Shown here: piece after piece, positions 24,762 to 32,940 of the stretch
How the letters are laid out: each line of letters begins with the position of its first letter
Numbering within the stretch: position 1 is the first letter of the stretch
The notes under the pieces: model-generated
The model's database searches: none
The model's input: the letters and a program-made list of their open reading frames with translations, nothing else
What the model was told of the DNA's origin: nothing
Program-made: the position numbers and the translations under genes
Source: WTFY01 sp965220895
Lineage (GTDB): Bacteria; Pseudomonadota; Gammaproteobacteria; UBA4575
Direction: 5' to 3'
DNA length: 64,000 nucleotides
Assembly: GCA_965220895.1 (NCBI GenBank)
Contig: OZ244850.1
Coordinates: forward strand, 124,001 to 188,000

Positions 24762-26870
24762 ATGAAAAGAATTTTAGTCAACGCCACGCAACAGGAAGAG
24801 TTGCGGGTCGGGATGGTCGATGGACAGCGACTGTACGATCTCGACATCGAATTACCTTCACGAAACCAGAGAAAAGATAATATATACAAAGGCACCATCA
24901 CCCGGATTCAACCGAGTCTGGAGGCTGCCTTTGTCAATTACGGCGCCGAGCGCCACGGGTTTCTCCCCTTCAAGGAGATCTCGCGCGACTTCCTGAGCGG
25001 TTCTCCCAGCAACAACGGCGAGCGGGTACCGATCCGCAACCTCATCTCCGAAGGCCAGGAAATCATCGTGCAGGTCGAGCGCGAAGAGCGCGGCAACAAG
25101 GGCGCGGCCCTGACCACGTACATCAGTCTGGCCGGGCGCTACCTCGTCCTGATGCCGAACAACCCGCGCGCGAACGGCGTGTCCCGACGCATCGAAGGTG
25201 ACGACCGCGAAGAGATTCGAAGCGTGCTGTCCAAGCTCGAGGTACCCAAGGGCATGGGAGTCATCGCGCGAACGGCAGGGGTGGGACATTCACCGGAAGA
25301 ACTCCAGTGGGACCTCGACTACCTGCAAAAGGTCTATGCCGCCATCAAGGAGGCGGCCGACTCCAAAAACAAGCCGTTCCTGATCTACCAGGAAAGCAAC
25401 GTCATCATCCGTGCGCTGCGCGACCACCTGAGGGACGACATCAGCGAGATCATCATCGACGACCCGGATGTGTTTCGTGATGCGCAGAAGTTCGTCGAGC
25501 AGGTCATGCCGCACAACCTGAAAAAGCTCAAGCACTACGAGGACCATGTCCCCCTGTTCAACCGCTACCAGATTGAATCGCAGATCGAATCCGCGTTCGA
25601 GCGTGAAGTCTCCCTGCCCTCCGGCGGATCCATGGTCATCGACCACACCGAGGCCATGATCTGCATCGATATCAACTCGGCCAAGGCGACCAAGGGCAGC
25701 GATATCGAGGAAACCGCGCTCAACACCAATCTCGAGGCAGCGGACGAGACCGCGAGACAGCTGCGACTGCGCGACCTTGGCGGACTGATCATCATCGACT
25801 TCATCGACATGACGCCCGAGAAAAACCGCCGCGAAGTGGAAAGGCGACTGCGCGAGGCGCTCAAGATCGACCGCGCCCGTGTGCAGATCGGGCACATCTC
25901 CCAGTTCGGGCTGCTGGAGATGTCACGCCAGCGGCTGCGGCCCTCGCTGGAAGAATCGAGCCAGATCGTGTGCCCGCGGTGCTCCGGTCACGGAACGATT
26001 CGTAGCATCGAGTCGCTTGCGCTTGCGGTGCTTCGCCTGATCGAGGAAGAGGCCATGAAGGAAAGTACGGGCAAGGTGATTGCCAAGCTTCCCGTGGAGG
26101 TCACGAGCTTTCTGCTGAATGAAAAGCGCTTGGGAATCAGCGAAATCGAGGCGCGCCATGCCGTGCAACTCATGATCGTACCGGATCCGAATCTGGAAAC
26201 CCCGCACTTTACCGTCGAAAGAGTACGCAGCCAGGATGCCAAACCCGACCAGAAACCGAGCTACGAACATATCCCCCAGGAAGAGACCGGGCTCGCACCT
26301 TATCGGCAAGCCCCGGCGGCAGTGGAACAACCTGCCGTGAAATCCATCCACGCGACCACCCCGGCCCCTTCTGCGAAGGCACAATCCGGCTCCAAGGGGC
26401 GAGCATCCCGTCCATTGAAAGCTCTCTTCAGGTGGCTTTCCGGCGGTAATAAAACTTCGGAAGAAGCCACACCGGCCAAGGTGAAGGAGCCCTCTGGCGA
26501 GAACCGCTCCACGACACGTACACGCAGTGACCAAAGAAGGCGAGGGTCACGAGATCATTCGCGTAGTGGCCAAAGACGCAGGGACGGTTCCAGAAGAGCA
26601 GATGGGCAGCGCAGGGACGGTTCCAGGAGAACGGACGGCCAGCGCAGGGATGGTTCCAGAAGAGCGGATGGCCAGCGCAGGTCAGGCTCTGAACGAAAAA
26701 GCCATGGCAGCCGGGACCGGACCAGCGCCAAGCCAGCCAAGTCTCCACCAACAGACTCAAGCAAGTCTGCGCCTACGGACTCCGGCCAATCACCACCGGC
26801 AGACCCGGACAAGTCCCCGCCAACGGGCTCGGACCCGCCACCTGCGGACCCTGACAAGTCTTCCTTGTAG
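24762..26870 (+). CDS. rne: Ribonuclease E
   Basis: RNase E is the endonuclease that starts mRNA decay and matures rRNA and tRNA. The N-terminal catalytic half is intact: MKRILVNATQQEELRVGMVD, an S1 domain (about 36-120), ICIDINSAKAT and LIIIDFIDM with the two metal-binding aspartates (about 303 and 346), and the Zn-link CPRCSGHG near 402-410. The C-terminal half is short (total 702 aa versus 1061 in E. coli). It carries three 33-bp tandem repeats coding for RDGSRRADGQR (26581-26679), then a Pro/Asp/Ser-rich tail. No clear RhlB or enolase site was recognised. The ATG at 24762 fits the family N-terminus. Confidence 0.96.
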   Translation: MKRILVNATQQEELRVGMVDGQRLYDLDIELPSRNQRKDNIYKGTITRIQPSLEAAFVNYGAERHGFLPFKEISRDFLSGSPSNNGERVPIRNLISEGQEIIVQVEREERGNKGAALTTYISLAGRYLVLMPNNPRANGVSRRIEGDDREEIRSVLSKLEVPKGMGVIARTAGVGHSPEELQWDLDYLQKVYAAIKEAADSKNKPFLIYQESNVIIRALRDHLRDDISEIIIDDPDVFRDAQKFVEQVMPHNLKKLKHYEDHVPLFNRYQIESQIESAFEREVSLPSGGSMVIDHTEAMICIDINSAKATKGSDIEETALNTNLEAADETARQLRLRDLGGLIIIDFIDMTPEKNRREVERRLREALKIDRARVQIGHISQFGLLEMSRQRLRPSLEESSQIVCPRCSGHGTIRSIESLALAVLRLIEEEAMKESTGKVIAKLPVEVTSFLLNEKRLGISEIEARHAVQLMIVPDPNLETPHFTVERVRSQDAKPDQKPSYEHIPQEETGLAPYRQAPAAVEQPAVKSIHATTPAPSAKAQSGSKGRASRPLKALFRWLSGGNKTSEEATPAKVKEPSGENRSTTRTRSDQRRRGSRDHSRSGQRRRDGSRRADGQRRDGSRRTDGQRRDGSRRADGQRRSGSERKSHGSRDRTSAKPAKSPPTDSSKSAPTDSGQSPPADPDKSPPTGSDPPPADPDKSSL
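26581..26679 (+). repeat. Three tandem 33-bp repeats in the RNase E tail
   Basis: Units start at 26581, 26614 and 26647 with GGGACGGTTCC (third copy GGGATGGTTCC), each coding for an Arg-rich RDGSRR(A/T)DGQR segment, with a degenerate fourth unit after. The in-frame period suggests copy number can change without breaking the protein. Confidence 0.85.
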
Positions 26871-26923
26871 AAGCCTCACAAGGTACCAGCATCCCCTTTT
26901 TCGGCGTGTCTGTCAGACCCGGT

Positions 26924-27466
26924 CTATGCGGGGCTTTCCAGCGCGTGCTGGACCTGAATGTGCTCCAGTAGAGCGCTACATGCATCCTCGATCATGTCCA
27001 GGACAGTTTCAAACCCGTCGAGTCCTCCGTAGTACGGATCGGGAACTTCCTCGCAATTGACATGACGGGCAAATTCCAGCATCAGGCACACCTTGTGCCG
27101 GTGCGCCTGATGACAGTGATTCAGTAAATGCCTTTGATTCTGATGGTCCATGGCAAGGATGAGATCGAACGTCGTGAAATCAGAGGCCCTCACCTTGCGG
27201 GCTCGCAGATGCTCCAGAGAATAACCTCGACGGGCTGCCACTGCCACGGCCCGCGGGTCCGGCGGCTCGCCGGTGTGGTAAGCATACGTGCCTGCAGAAT
27301 CTACAGCGATTATCTCCTGTAGCTTGCGTTCTCGGACCAGGTCTTGAAAAACGCCATGAGCCATGGGAGAGCGGCATATGTTTCCCATGCACACGAACAG
27401 GATATTGATGTCTTTGCGCGTTGCCGGGCTGTCAGGGAGTTTCATCTCGATCTGCATCCTGTTCAT
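26924..27466 (-). CDS. Low-molecular-weight protein tyrosine phosphatase
   Basis: The 180-residue protein has the C-x5-R phosphate loop FVCMGNICRSP (Cys26, Arg32) and the general-acid motif DPYYGG near residue 144. In bacteria such phosphatases often regulate exopolysaccharide tyrosine kinases (Wzb type), but no polysaccharide genes are nearby, so its substrate is unknown. Alternative starts at the fourth and eighth codons are possible. It lies between rne and dihydroorotase, facing rne. Confidence 0.9.
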   Translation of the reverse strand: MNRMQIEMKLPDSPATRKDINILFVCMGNICRSPMAHGVFQDLVRERKLQEIIAVDSAGTYAYHTGEPPDPRAVAVAARRGYSLEHLRARKVRASDFTTFDLILAMDHQNQRHLLNHCHQAHRHKVCLMLEFARHVNCEEVPDPYYGGLDGFETVLDMIEDACSALLEHIQVQHALESPA

Positions 27467-27517
27467 CCATCCAGATGGTTTGCGGCGCGCACTTGCAGGA
27501 GGATCACCTGCCTGGCG

Positions 27518-28855
27518 TCAGCGGTCAAACGTCAGCCGTTCACCCAGAAAAGGTTGCTCCAAGACCCGGCCCTGCTCGTACACCACCTGGCCGTTCAGGA
27601 TGGTGGTGTCGATCGTTGAGCGAAAGGTGTAGCCGGCAAACGGTGACCAGCCGCATTTGTACAGGACATTGTCATCGGTCACGGTACAAGGTCTGGAGGC
27701 ATCGATCAGCACCAGGTCGGCCCGGTAACCTTCCTCGATAAACCCCCGCTCGACGACCGAGAACCGCCGGGCCACGTTGTGGCTGGTCTTCTCCACGATT
27801 TTCTCCAGGCTCAGTACGCCGTCATGGTAATGCTCCACGAGGCTCAGCAGGGCATGCTGCACCAGCGGCAGCCCGGCCGGCGACTCCAGATAGTTGCCTC
27901 CCTTCTCCTCAAGCGTGTGCGGGGCGTGATCCGTGGCAATGATGTCGATACGGTCTTCCATGACCGCTTTGAGCAGCCCTTCCCGGTCACGGGCCGTCTT
28001 GATCGCCGGATTGCACTTGATCCGCGCACCCTGGGCAGCGTAGTCCGCCGCGCTGAAGAACAGGTGGTGTACGCAGACCTCCGCGGTGATGGGCTTGCCC
28101 TGGATCTCGCCTTTCGAGAACAGTTCCAGCTCCCGGGCCGTTGAGAGATGCAGGACGTGCAGTTGGGTGCCGTGTCTCGTTGCCAGGTCAACGGCCTTCA
28201 CCGAAGACTTGTAGCAGGCCTCTTCCGAGCGGATCACCGGATGGTACTCCACGGGAATGTCATCCCCGTATTCGCGCTGGAACTTGCGAAGATTCTCGCT
28301 GATCATCGGCGAGTCCTCGCAATGCGTGATGACCGGTACGGGCGCGAATTCAAAGATTCCCTCCAAGGCCTCGTCGCGATCGACCAGCAGATTCCCGGTC
28401 GAGGCTCCCATGAAGATCTTGATGCCACAAGCGAGATCCTTGGGCAGGCCCTTGATCTCTTCCAGGTTGTCATTGCTGGTGCCCATGTAGAAGGCGTAGT
28501 TCGCATGCGCGCGCTTGGCTGCGATCCGGTACTTGTCCCGCAACCTGTCCACCGTCAGGGTCGGGGGCGAGACATTGGGCATGTCCATGAAGCTCGTGAT
28601 GCCGCCAGCAATCGCTGCCCGTGACTCGGTAGCGATATCGGCCTTATGGGTCAGGCCGGGCTCACGAAAATGGACCTGGTCATCAATCATCCCGGGGATC
28701 AGGAACTTTCCATTGGCATCGATGATGCGTTTCGCCGGTTTGTGCTGCAGATCTGAAGCAACCTGCAGGATTCTTTTGTCTGCGACCAGGACGTCTTGCT
28801 CGGAGATGGTGCGATTGTTGACTAGTCTTGAATTGGTGATCAGAAGATCATGCAT
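27518..28855 (-). CDS. pyrC: Dihydroorotase (type I, class with a Gln in the metal motif)
   Basis: Dihydroorotase closes carbamoyl aspartate to dihydroorotate in pyrimidine synthesis. The 445-residue protein is an amidohydrolase with IDDQVHFREPGLTHKADI near residue 56, GIKIFMGASTGNLL (Lys for carbamylation), ITHCEDSPM, LHVLHLSTA and IIATDHAPHTLEEKGG. The first His of the usual HxH metal motif is Gln here (DDQVH). I recall this DDQVH variant from other dihydroorotases, for example in Bacteroidetes, so it may still be active. An allantoinase or hydantoinase is a less likely alternative. Confidence 0.85.
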   Translation of the reverse strand: MHDLLITNSRLVNNRTISEQDVLVADKRILQVASDLQHKPAKRIIDANGKFLIPGMIDDQVHFREPGLTHKADIATESRAAIAGGITSFMDMPNVSPPTLTVDRLRDKYRIAAKRAHANYAFYMGTSNDNLEEIKGLPKDLACGIKIFMGASTGNLLVDRDEALEGIFEFAPVPVITHCEDSPMISENLRKFQREYGDDIPVEYHPVIRSEEACYKSSVKAVDLATRHGTQLHVLHLSTARELELFSKGEIQGKPITAEVCVHHLFFSAADYAAQGARIKCNPAIKTARDREGLLKAVMEDRIDIIATDHAPHTLEEKGGNYLESPAGLPLVQHALLSLVEHYHDGVLSLEKIVEKTSHNVARRFSVVERGFIEEGYRADLVLIDASRPCTVTDDNVLYKCGWSPFAGYTFRSTIDTTILNGQVVYEQGRVLEQPFLGERLTFDR

Positions 28856-28906
28856 GCGATTACTTTCCCTTGATACATTAAAACCATGCAGGCCGTACCC
28901 AGTGGT

Positions 28907-29098
28907 TTACTGCAGCCTGTTCACCAGCCGGTACACAGCAATCAATATCCCAAAGCCGACGTAGATTCCTACCAGGCAGATCAGCATCAACAGTCCTACG
29001 GCAGGTTCGATGATGCCCGATCTGACCAGAAAGAACACAATGACTCCTATACCAATGAATGTAAATATGACACCTGCCGAGATGAGTGCCTTTTTCAT
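28907..29098 (-). CDS. Small two-helix membrane protein, unknown
   Basis: The ATG at 29098 gives 63 residues, MKKALISAGVIFTFIGIGVI onwards, with two hydrophobic helices. CGGAAT upstream is a fair Shine-Dalgarno site. The open frame extends 23 codons further upstream. I do not recognise a family. It ends about 50 bases before dihydroorotase and may be co-transcribed with it. Confidence 0.5.
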   Translation of the reverse strand: MKKALISAGVIFTFIGIGVIVFFLVRSGIIEPAVGLLMLICLVGIYVGFGILIAVYRLVNRLQ

Positions 29099-29262
29099 GA
29101 AATTCCGTACGAATCCTTCCAGTCCATGTATTTGTGACACACTACACGAAAATTTTCCGGAATTCATAAGCTGCAGATTCGCTATCGCAGACCTGCAACT
29201 TATTTCGGAATAATGCCACCACTGACGGGCCGGTGACCTTTTCTCCCGATCCGTAAAACGTA

Positions 29263-30003
29263 TTAACCCGCATCGAGCGCTGCCAGTCGTTCGGCAGCGA
29301 GGCCATGGACGATCCGATCGAGGGCGTTTCGTACCGGCGCGTCGACGGCCTTGACCAGCAGATCGCGGGCACGTTGCGAGAATCCCAGTTGCAGGAGAGC
29401 AATCCCCGCCTCGTAGTTGACGACCTTGTATTCTGGTGCCAGCGCGATGGCACGCTCAAGGTGCTCAAGCGCCTTCTTTTTCGTGGCACCGAACATAGCC
29501 CGTCCCAACAGACCGCCGGCCTGATGGACAACGTTCGCGTGCCATGCACCCAGGCTCAAGTGCGCCTCGGCCATGTCGGGATCAAGTTCAATCGCTCGTT
29601 CTATGGCATCGCGCACCCTGCCACCGTAACCATCCCGTAAAGACTCCATGGTGCCGACAGACTGTGCATAGCGCCCTGTGGCATGGGCGAACTGCAGATG
29701 ACCATCGGGGTAGCTTGGGTCAATCTCGATAGCGCGCTCGCCATGCACCATCGCCTGACGAAAAAACGTCGCCTGGTCCGTCTCCCGCGCGAGATAGAAG
29801 CCGTATATGGCAAGCGCTTGGGCGGCCCGTGCATGGCCCGCTGCTGTGCCTAGGGCAGCACCGAGCTGCGCCGCTTCAAGGAAGCGGCCCTCCGCCTCAG
29901 CCGCCAGTACTTCATTGGATGAGTCCGCCTGTGCAGCGCCAGCCAACATGATAGCAAGGCAGACAAGGATCAGTCTGATCCTGATCCGATGCCGTCCAGG
30001 CAA
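29263..30003 (-). CDS. Periplasmic TPR-repeat protein
   Basis: The protein is built of TPR-like helix pairs; two clear ones are AIEIDPSYPDGHLQFAHA and AIELDPDMAEAHLSLGAWHA, and AIALAPEYKVVNYEAGIAL follows. A hydrophobic signal segment (RLILVCLAIMLAGAAQADSS) sits near the N-terminus if translation starts at TTG 30003 (246 aa). The frame stays open to 30372, where it runs into tRNA-Ser, so an ATG at 30300 is an alternative, but it would bury the signal segment inside the protein. I see no catalytic motif; it is probably a periplasmic scaffold or assembly protein. Confidence 0.6.
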   Translation of the reverse strand: MPGRHRIRIRLILVCLAIMLAGAAQADSSNEVLAAEAEGRFLEAAQLGAALGTAAGHARAAQALAIYGFYLARETDQATFFRQAMVHGERAIEIDPSYPDGHLQFAHATGRYAQSVGTMESLRDGYGGRVRDAIERAIELDPDMAEAHLSLGAWHANVVHQAGGLLGRAMFGATKKKALEHLERAIALAPEYKVVNYEAGIALLQLGFSQRARDLLVKAVDAPVRNALDRIVHGLAAERLAALDAG

Positions 30004-30327
30004 CGGTTCCGGCAGGAGCAGATCTGCGCTCCCGCCGATACAATCGCCAAGGCGCTTGCGGCTCGTCAATAACCCCCGGTTTTTCGCAGACAGCAAGGCC
30101 TGCATCACCCATCCCAATTGCAGATTTAAACTAGGAGCAAGGAGATGCTGCGCAGTCCATACATGCCCTTGTGCGCCTGTGCATTCGTTGGACTTGTCAT
30201 CAAGCAACTCCCGCTTCACTGGGTCGCCGGGGCCGGGATATATGATGTTCCATTCGTCGCCCACAGCCTGCGCTGACTCTGTGGATGGCGTCGTCTTCAT
30301 CGGTTTGCTGGCATTGTAAAGCGGTAT
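30004..30327 (-). other. 324-base stretch between the TPR protein and tRNA-Ser
   Basis: The minus strand is an open extension of the TPR frame with an ATG at 30300. Its translation (MKTTPSTESAQAV...) has no recognisable domain. It may hold the TPR gene's promoter, or a longer N-terminus. Nothing else is seen. Confidence 0.4.
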
Positions 30328-30415
30328 TGGCGGAGAGGGAGGGATTCGAACCCCCGGACCCTTTCGAGTCAACGGTTTTCAAGACCGCCGCATTCGACCA
30401 CTCTGCCACCTCTCC
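30328..30415 (-). tRNA. tRNA-Ser (anticodon UGA)
   Basis: Minus-strand sequence gives the class II cloverleaf: acceptor GGAGAGG pairs with CCTCTCC, anticodon stem around CTTGAAA (anticodon TGA), a long variable arm, T-arm GGGTTCGAATCCC, and an encoded CCA. Length 88 nt including CCA is normal for Ser tRNA. Confidence 0.96.
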
Positions 30416-30562
30416 GGTCTGGTCAGGAAGAATACCTGAATGGGGCAAGGAACTACCAGCGCCGATGTTGTCTAAAAAGTAGCAAAGATGACTTGAATTC
30501 GCTTGGAAAACCATTATGTTAGTAACATCAAGCATTTATTTTATTCTGGAGAACAAGCAGAT

Positions 30563-31234
30563 ATGAATGATCCAAGATTGCAAATGAGTAGTGTGAGCCA
30601 GACTAGTGTCCTAGCTACCAACAAGGTGCTGCGCAATACCTATGCACTTCTTTCGGCTACCCTGATTTTCAGTGCCCTGATGGCTGCCTTGTCAACTGTG
30701 CTGCACGTCGGTCACGGCACCAGTCTTATCTGCTCCTTTGCCGCCCTGGCACTGATCTGGTTTGTACTGCCCCGTACCGCTGAATCTGCGGCCGGTATTG
30801 CTGTCGTATTTGCCTTTACGGGCTTGCTGGGCTTCGGGCTTGGACCGGTACTGAACTTCTACCTGAACATGACGCATGGTGCTCAGGCCATTGCGACGTC
30901 CCTGGGGGGCACTGCTGTCGTGTTTATCGGACTTTCAGGATATGCCCTGACCACGCAGCGCGATTTCAGCTTCCTGGGAGGCTTCCTGTTTGCCGGTCTG
31001 ATGGTGGTGCTGCTGGCGGCGCTAGCGGGCATTTTTCTTAACATGCCCGGTCTGTGGCTGGCCATCAATGCTGCGGTCATCCTGATCTTCAGTGGCTTCA
31101 TCCTGTTTGATACGAGCCGTATCATCCACGGCGGGGTCACCAACTACATCATTGCCACGACCTCGATCTACCTCAGCATATACAACATCTTCATTTCCCT
31201 GTTGCATCTGGTGGGGTTTGCAGGCAACGACTGA
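30563..31234 (+). CDS. Bax inhibitor-1 / YccA family membrane protein
   Basis: The 223-residue protein has seven predicted membrane helices in the Bax-inhibitor-1 pattern, from VLRNTYALLSATLIFSALMA to FILFDTSRIIHGG and YIIATTSIYLSIYNIFISLL. YccA in E. coli binds and modulates the membrane protease FtsH. The ATG at 30563 follows TGGAGAA; the frame is open to 30503, with no good site there. It starts about 150 bases from tRNA-Ser, in the opposite direction. Confidence 0.88.
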   Translation: MNDPRLQMSSVSQTSVLATNKVLRNTYALLSATLIFSALMAALSTVLHVGHGTSLICSFAALALIWFVLPRTAESAAGIAVVFAFTGLLGFGLGPVLNFYLNMTHGAQAIATSLGGTAVVFIGLSGYALTTQRDFSFLGGFLFAGLMVVLLAALAGIFLNMPGLWLAINAAVILIFSGFILFDTSRIIHGGVTNYIIATTSIYLSIYNIFISLLHLVGFAGND

Positions 31235-31246
31235 GCCGGATCGCCG

Positions 31247-31432
31247 ATGGATTGGATGAAGTTTGCCTATGCGGCGTTGATCGTCGCTCTGCTGGTCTTC
31301 ATCTTTCCCGCGGCAAAATACTGGCTGAAGAACAGCCCGAAGGCCGAGGGAGGCGACTGGCAGGCATTTCTGCTGCCGATCAGCCTAGTGGTACTGTTTG
31401 TTGTCGGCCTGATGTGGATCGTAGGCCAGTAG
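31247..31432 (+). CDS. Small two-helix membrane protein
   Basis: A 61-residue protein, MDWMKFAYAALIVALLVFIF..., with two hydrophobic helices separated by a short soluble loop (KNSPKAEGGDWQ). It lies 12 bases after the Bax-inhibitor gene and is likely co-transcribed. No family recognised. Confidence 0.55.
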   Translation: MDWMKFAYAALIVALLVFIFPAAKYWLKNSPKAEGGDWQAFLLPISLVVLFVVGLMWIVGQ

Positions 31433-31480
31433 GACTCAGAACCCGGACACTCGGGCTTGCCGTTGCTAGGCAGGCCTGTC

Positions 31481-31963
31481 TCAATCCCGGAAATTCTCAA
31501 ACTGCACAGGGATGCCAAGCTTGGCGTCCTTGAACAGGCTCATGACTTTCTGCAGATCATCCCGCTTTTTCCCGGAAACGCGGATCTTGTCTCCCTGGAT
31601 GGCGGTCTGGACCTTGACCTTGGAATCCTTGATGACCTTGACCATCTTTTTTGCGATGGCCTGGTCGATCCCCTGTCGCACCGCCACGACCTGCCTCGCA
31701 CGCAGGTTGGCTTCCTCCACCTGGCCTCTTTCCAAGCAGCCCACGTCGATTTGGCGCTTGGCCATTTTCTGGGTGAGAATGTCGTAAATCTGGTCGATCT
31801 GGAATTCGGATTGTGCCTCGATGCGCAAGGCAGAATCTTCCTGGACAACCTTGGCATCCGACCCCCTGAAGTCATACCGGTTGGAGATTTCCCGGTTAGC
31901 CTGATCCAGTGCATTGGTCAGCTCGTGAGTATCCACTTCTGATACGGCATCAAATGAAGGCAT
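31481..31963 (-). CDS. yajQ: YajQ family nucleotide-binding protein
   Basis: YajQ proteins bind nucleotides (cyclic di-GMP in Xanthomonas XC_3703) and RNA, and may act as transcription coregulators. The product (160 aa, normal) begins MPSFDAVSEVDTHELTNALD and has NRYDFRGSDAKV and VKVQTAIQGDKIRVSGKKRD, all family hallmarks. It is convergent with the small gene at 31432. Confidence 0.93.
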   Translation of the reverse strand: MPSFDAVSEVDTHELTNALDQANREISNRYDFRGSDAKVVQEDSALRIEAQSEFQIDQIYDILTQKMAKRQIDVGCLERGQVEEANLRARQVVAVRQGIDQAIAKKMVKVIKDSKVKVQTAIQGDKIRVSGKKRDDLQKVMSLFKDAKLGIPVQFENFRD

Positions 31964-32013
31964 GATTCGTTGTTCTCCTGTCTGGGCGGGTTCAAAGCAG
32001 GTAAGATTATACT

Positions 32014-32388
32014 ATGTCCAGGCTGGCCATCCTCCTCGGTTCAGGCAATGCCGCACTTGCAATTGCACTGAGCGCCTTTGCTACCCACGCACTGCGCCCC
32101 GCCTGGCCAGAGCACAGGTATTCGATTTTCCAGATTGCAGTGGATTACCACCTGTACCATGCACTGGGCCTGGTGGTGGTTGGAATCCTGCTTGCCCAGC
32201 ACGCCGACCGAGGGCTGCTCAAGGCCGCCGCGGCTGTCATGCTGGCCGGAATGGTTCTCTTTTGCGGCAGTCTCTATGTTCTGAGCCTGACAGAACTTGT
32301 CTGGTCAGGCAGGATCACCCCGTTTGGCGGGATCGCGCTCATCGCCTCATGGGGTCTGGTGATGATCGCCTACTTCAGAAGAAACTGA
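32014..32388 (+). CDS. DUF423 membrane protein
   Basis: The 124-residue protein has four predicted helices and the family pattern LGSGNAALAIALSAFATHAL at the start, then YHLYHALGLVVVG and RITPFGGIALIASWG. Function is unknown. It is monocistronic, divergent from yajQ with about 50 bases between starts. Confidence 0.8.
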   Translation: MSRLAILLGSGNAALAIALSAFATHALRPAWPEHRYSIFQIAVDYHLYHALGLVVVGILLAQHADRGLLKAAAAVMLAGMVLFCGSLYVLSLTELVWSGRITPFGGIALIASWGLVMIAYFRRN

Positions 32389-32413
32389 TCACGAGTGGCA
32401 CCGCAGGCCAGAG

Positions 32414-32917
32414 CTAGGCCGGTCCGGTGTCAGCGGCCTGCCTCTGCATTACCCTGATCTCATTGCCGACCGTGATCACTCCCCCTGCCAGCACCGATGC
32501 CGTGACCCCTCCATGGTTCCACATGGCGTTGAATCCGCCGTATCCCAGGGCCTTTTCCATTTTGGCGCAGGGCACGCAATCTCCGGTCACCTGCAGCACC
32601 GCATCGTTGATCCCGATCTCAAGGTCCTTGCAGAGTCCAAGGTTAATGCCCGACACCACGATGTTGCGCCTGAACACGTCGGGGGAAATAGCCTCTTTAC
32701 CCAGCAAGGCGGCAATCACCGGAAGGTATTCGGCCTGGATCAGGGTCACCTGCCTGTGACTTCCCGCGCGCTGGCCCGCCTTGTCCCCCTCAAGTCCGTG
32801 ACCTTGCAGCAGCGTGGCAGACTCCACGACACGCATGGCCTCGCCTGCTGCCCTTCTGAGTCCGATCCACTCGACCCTGCCGCCTTGCGGGAAGTGGTCC
32901 TTGAGTTCGGTAGTCAT
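32414..32917 (-). CDS. MOSC-domain protein
   Basis: The 167-residue protein is a single MOSC domain, with VESATLLQGHGLEGDKAG near the N-terminus and GDCVPCAKMEKALG around residues 115-128, where the conserved cysteine lies. MOSC domains transfer sulfur or bind molybdenum cofactor in enzymes such as MOCS3 partners and YiiM-type reductases. mobA and mobB are in the window, but far away. It lies 23 bases after serS. Confidence 0.8.
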   Translation of the reverse strand: MTTELKDHFPQGGRVEWIGLRRAAGEAMRVVESATLLQGHGLEGDKAGQRAGSHRQVTLIQAEYLPVIAALLGKEAISPDVFRRNIVVSGINLGLCKDLEIGINDAVLQVTGDCVPCAKMEKALGYGGFNAMWNHGGVTASVLAGGVITVGNEIRVMQRQAADTGPA

Positions 32918-32940
32918 GGGTAAACAGGCCTTCGGGATCC

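Noticed and set aside
30328..30415. Integration (att) site at tRNA-Ser
   Set aside because: No integrase gene or 3'-end duplication of the tRNA was seen nearby.
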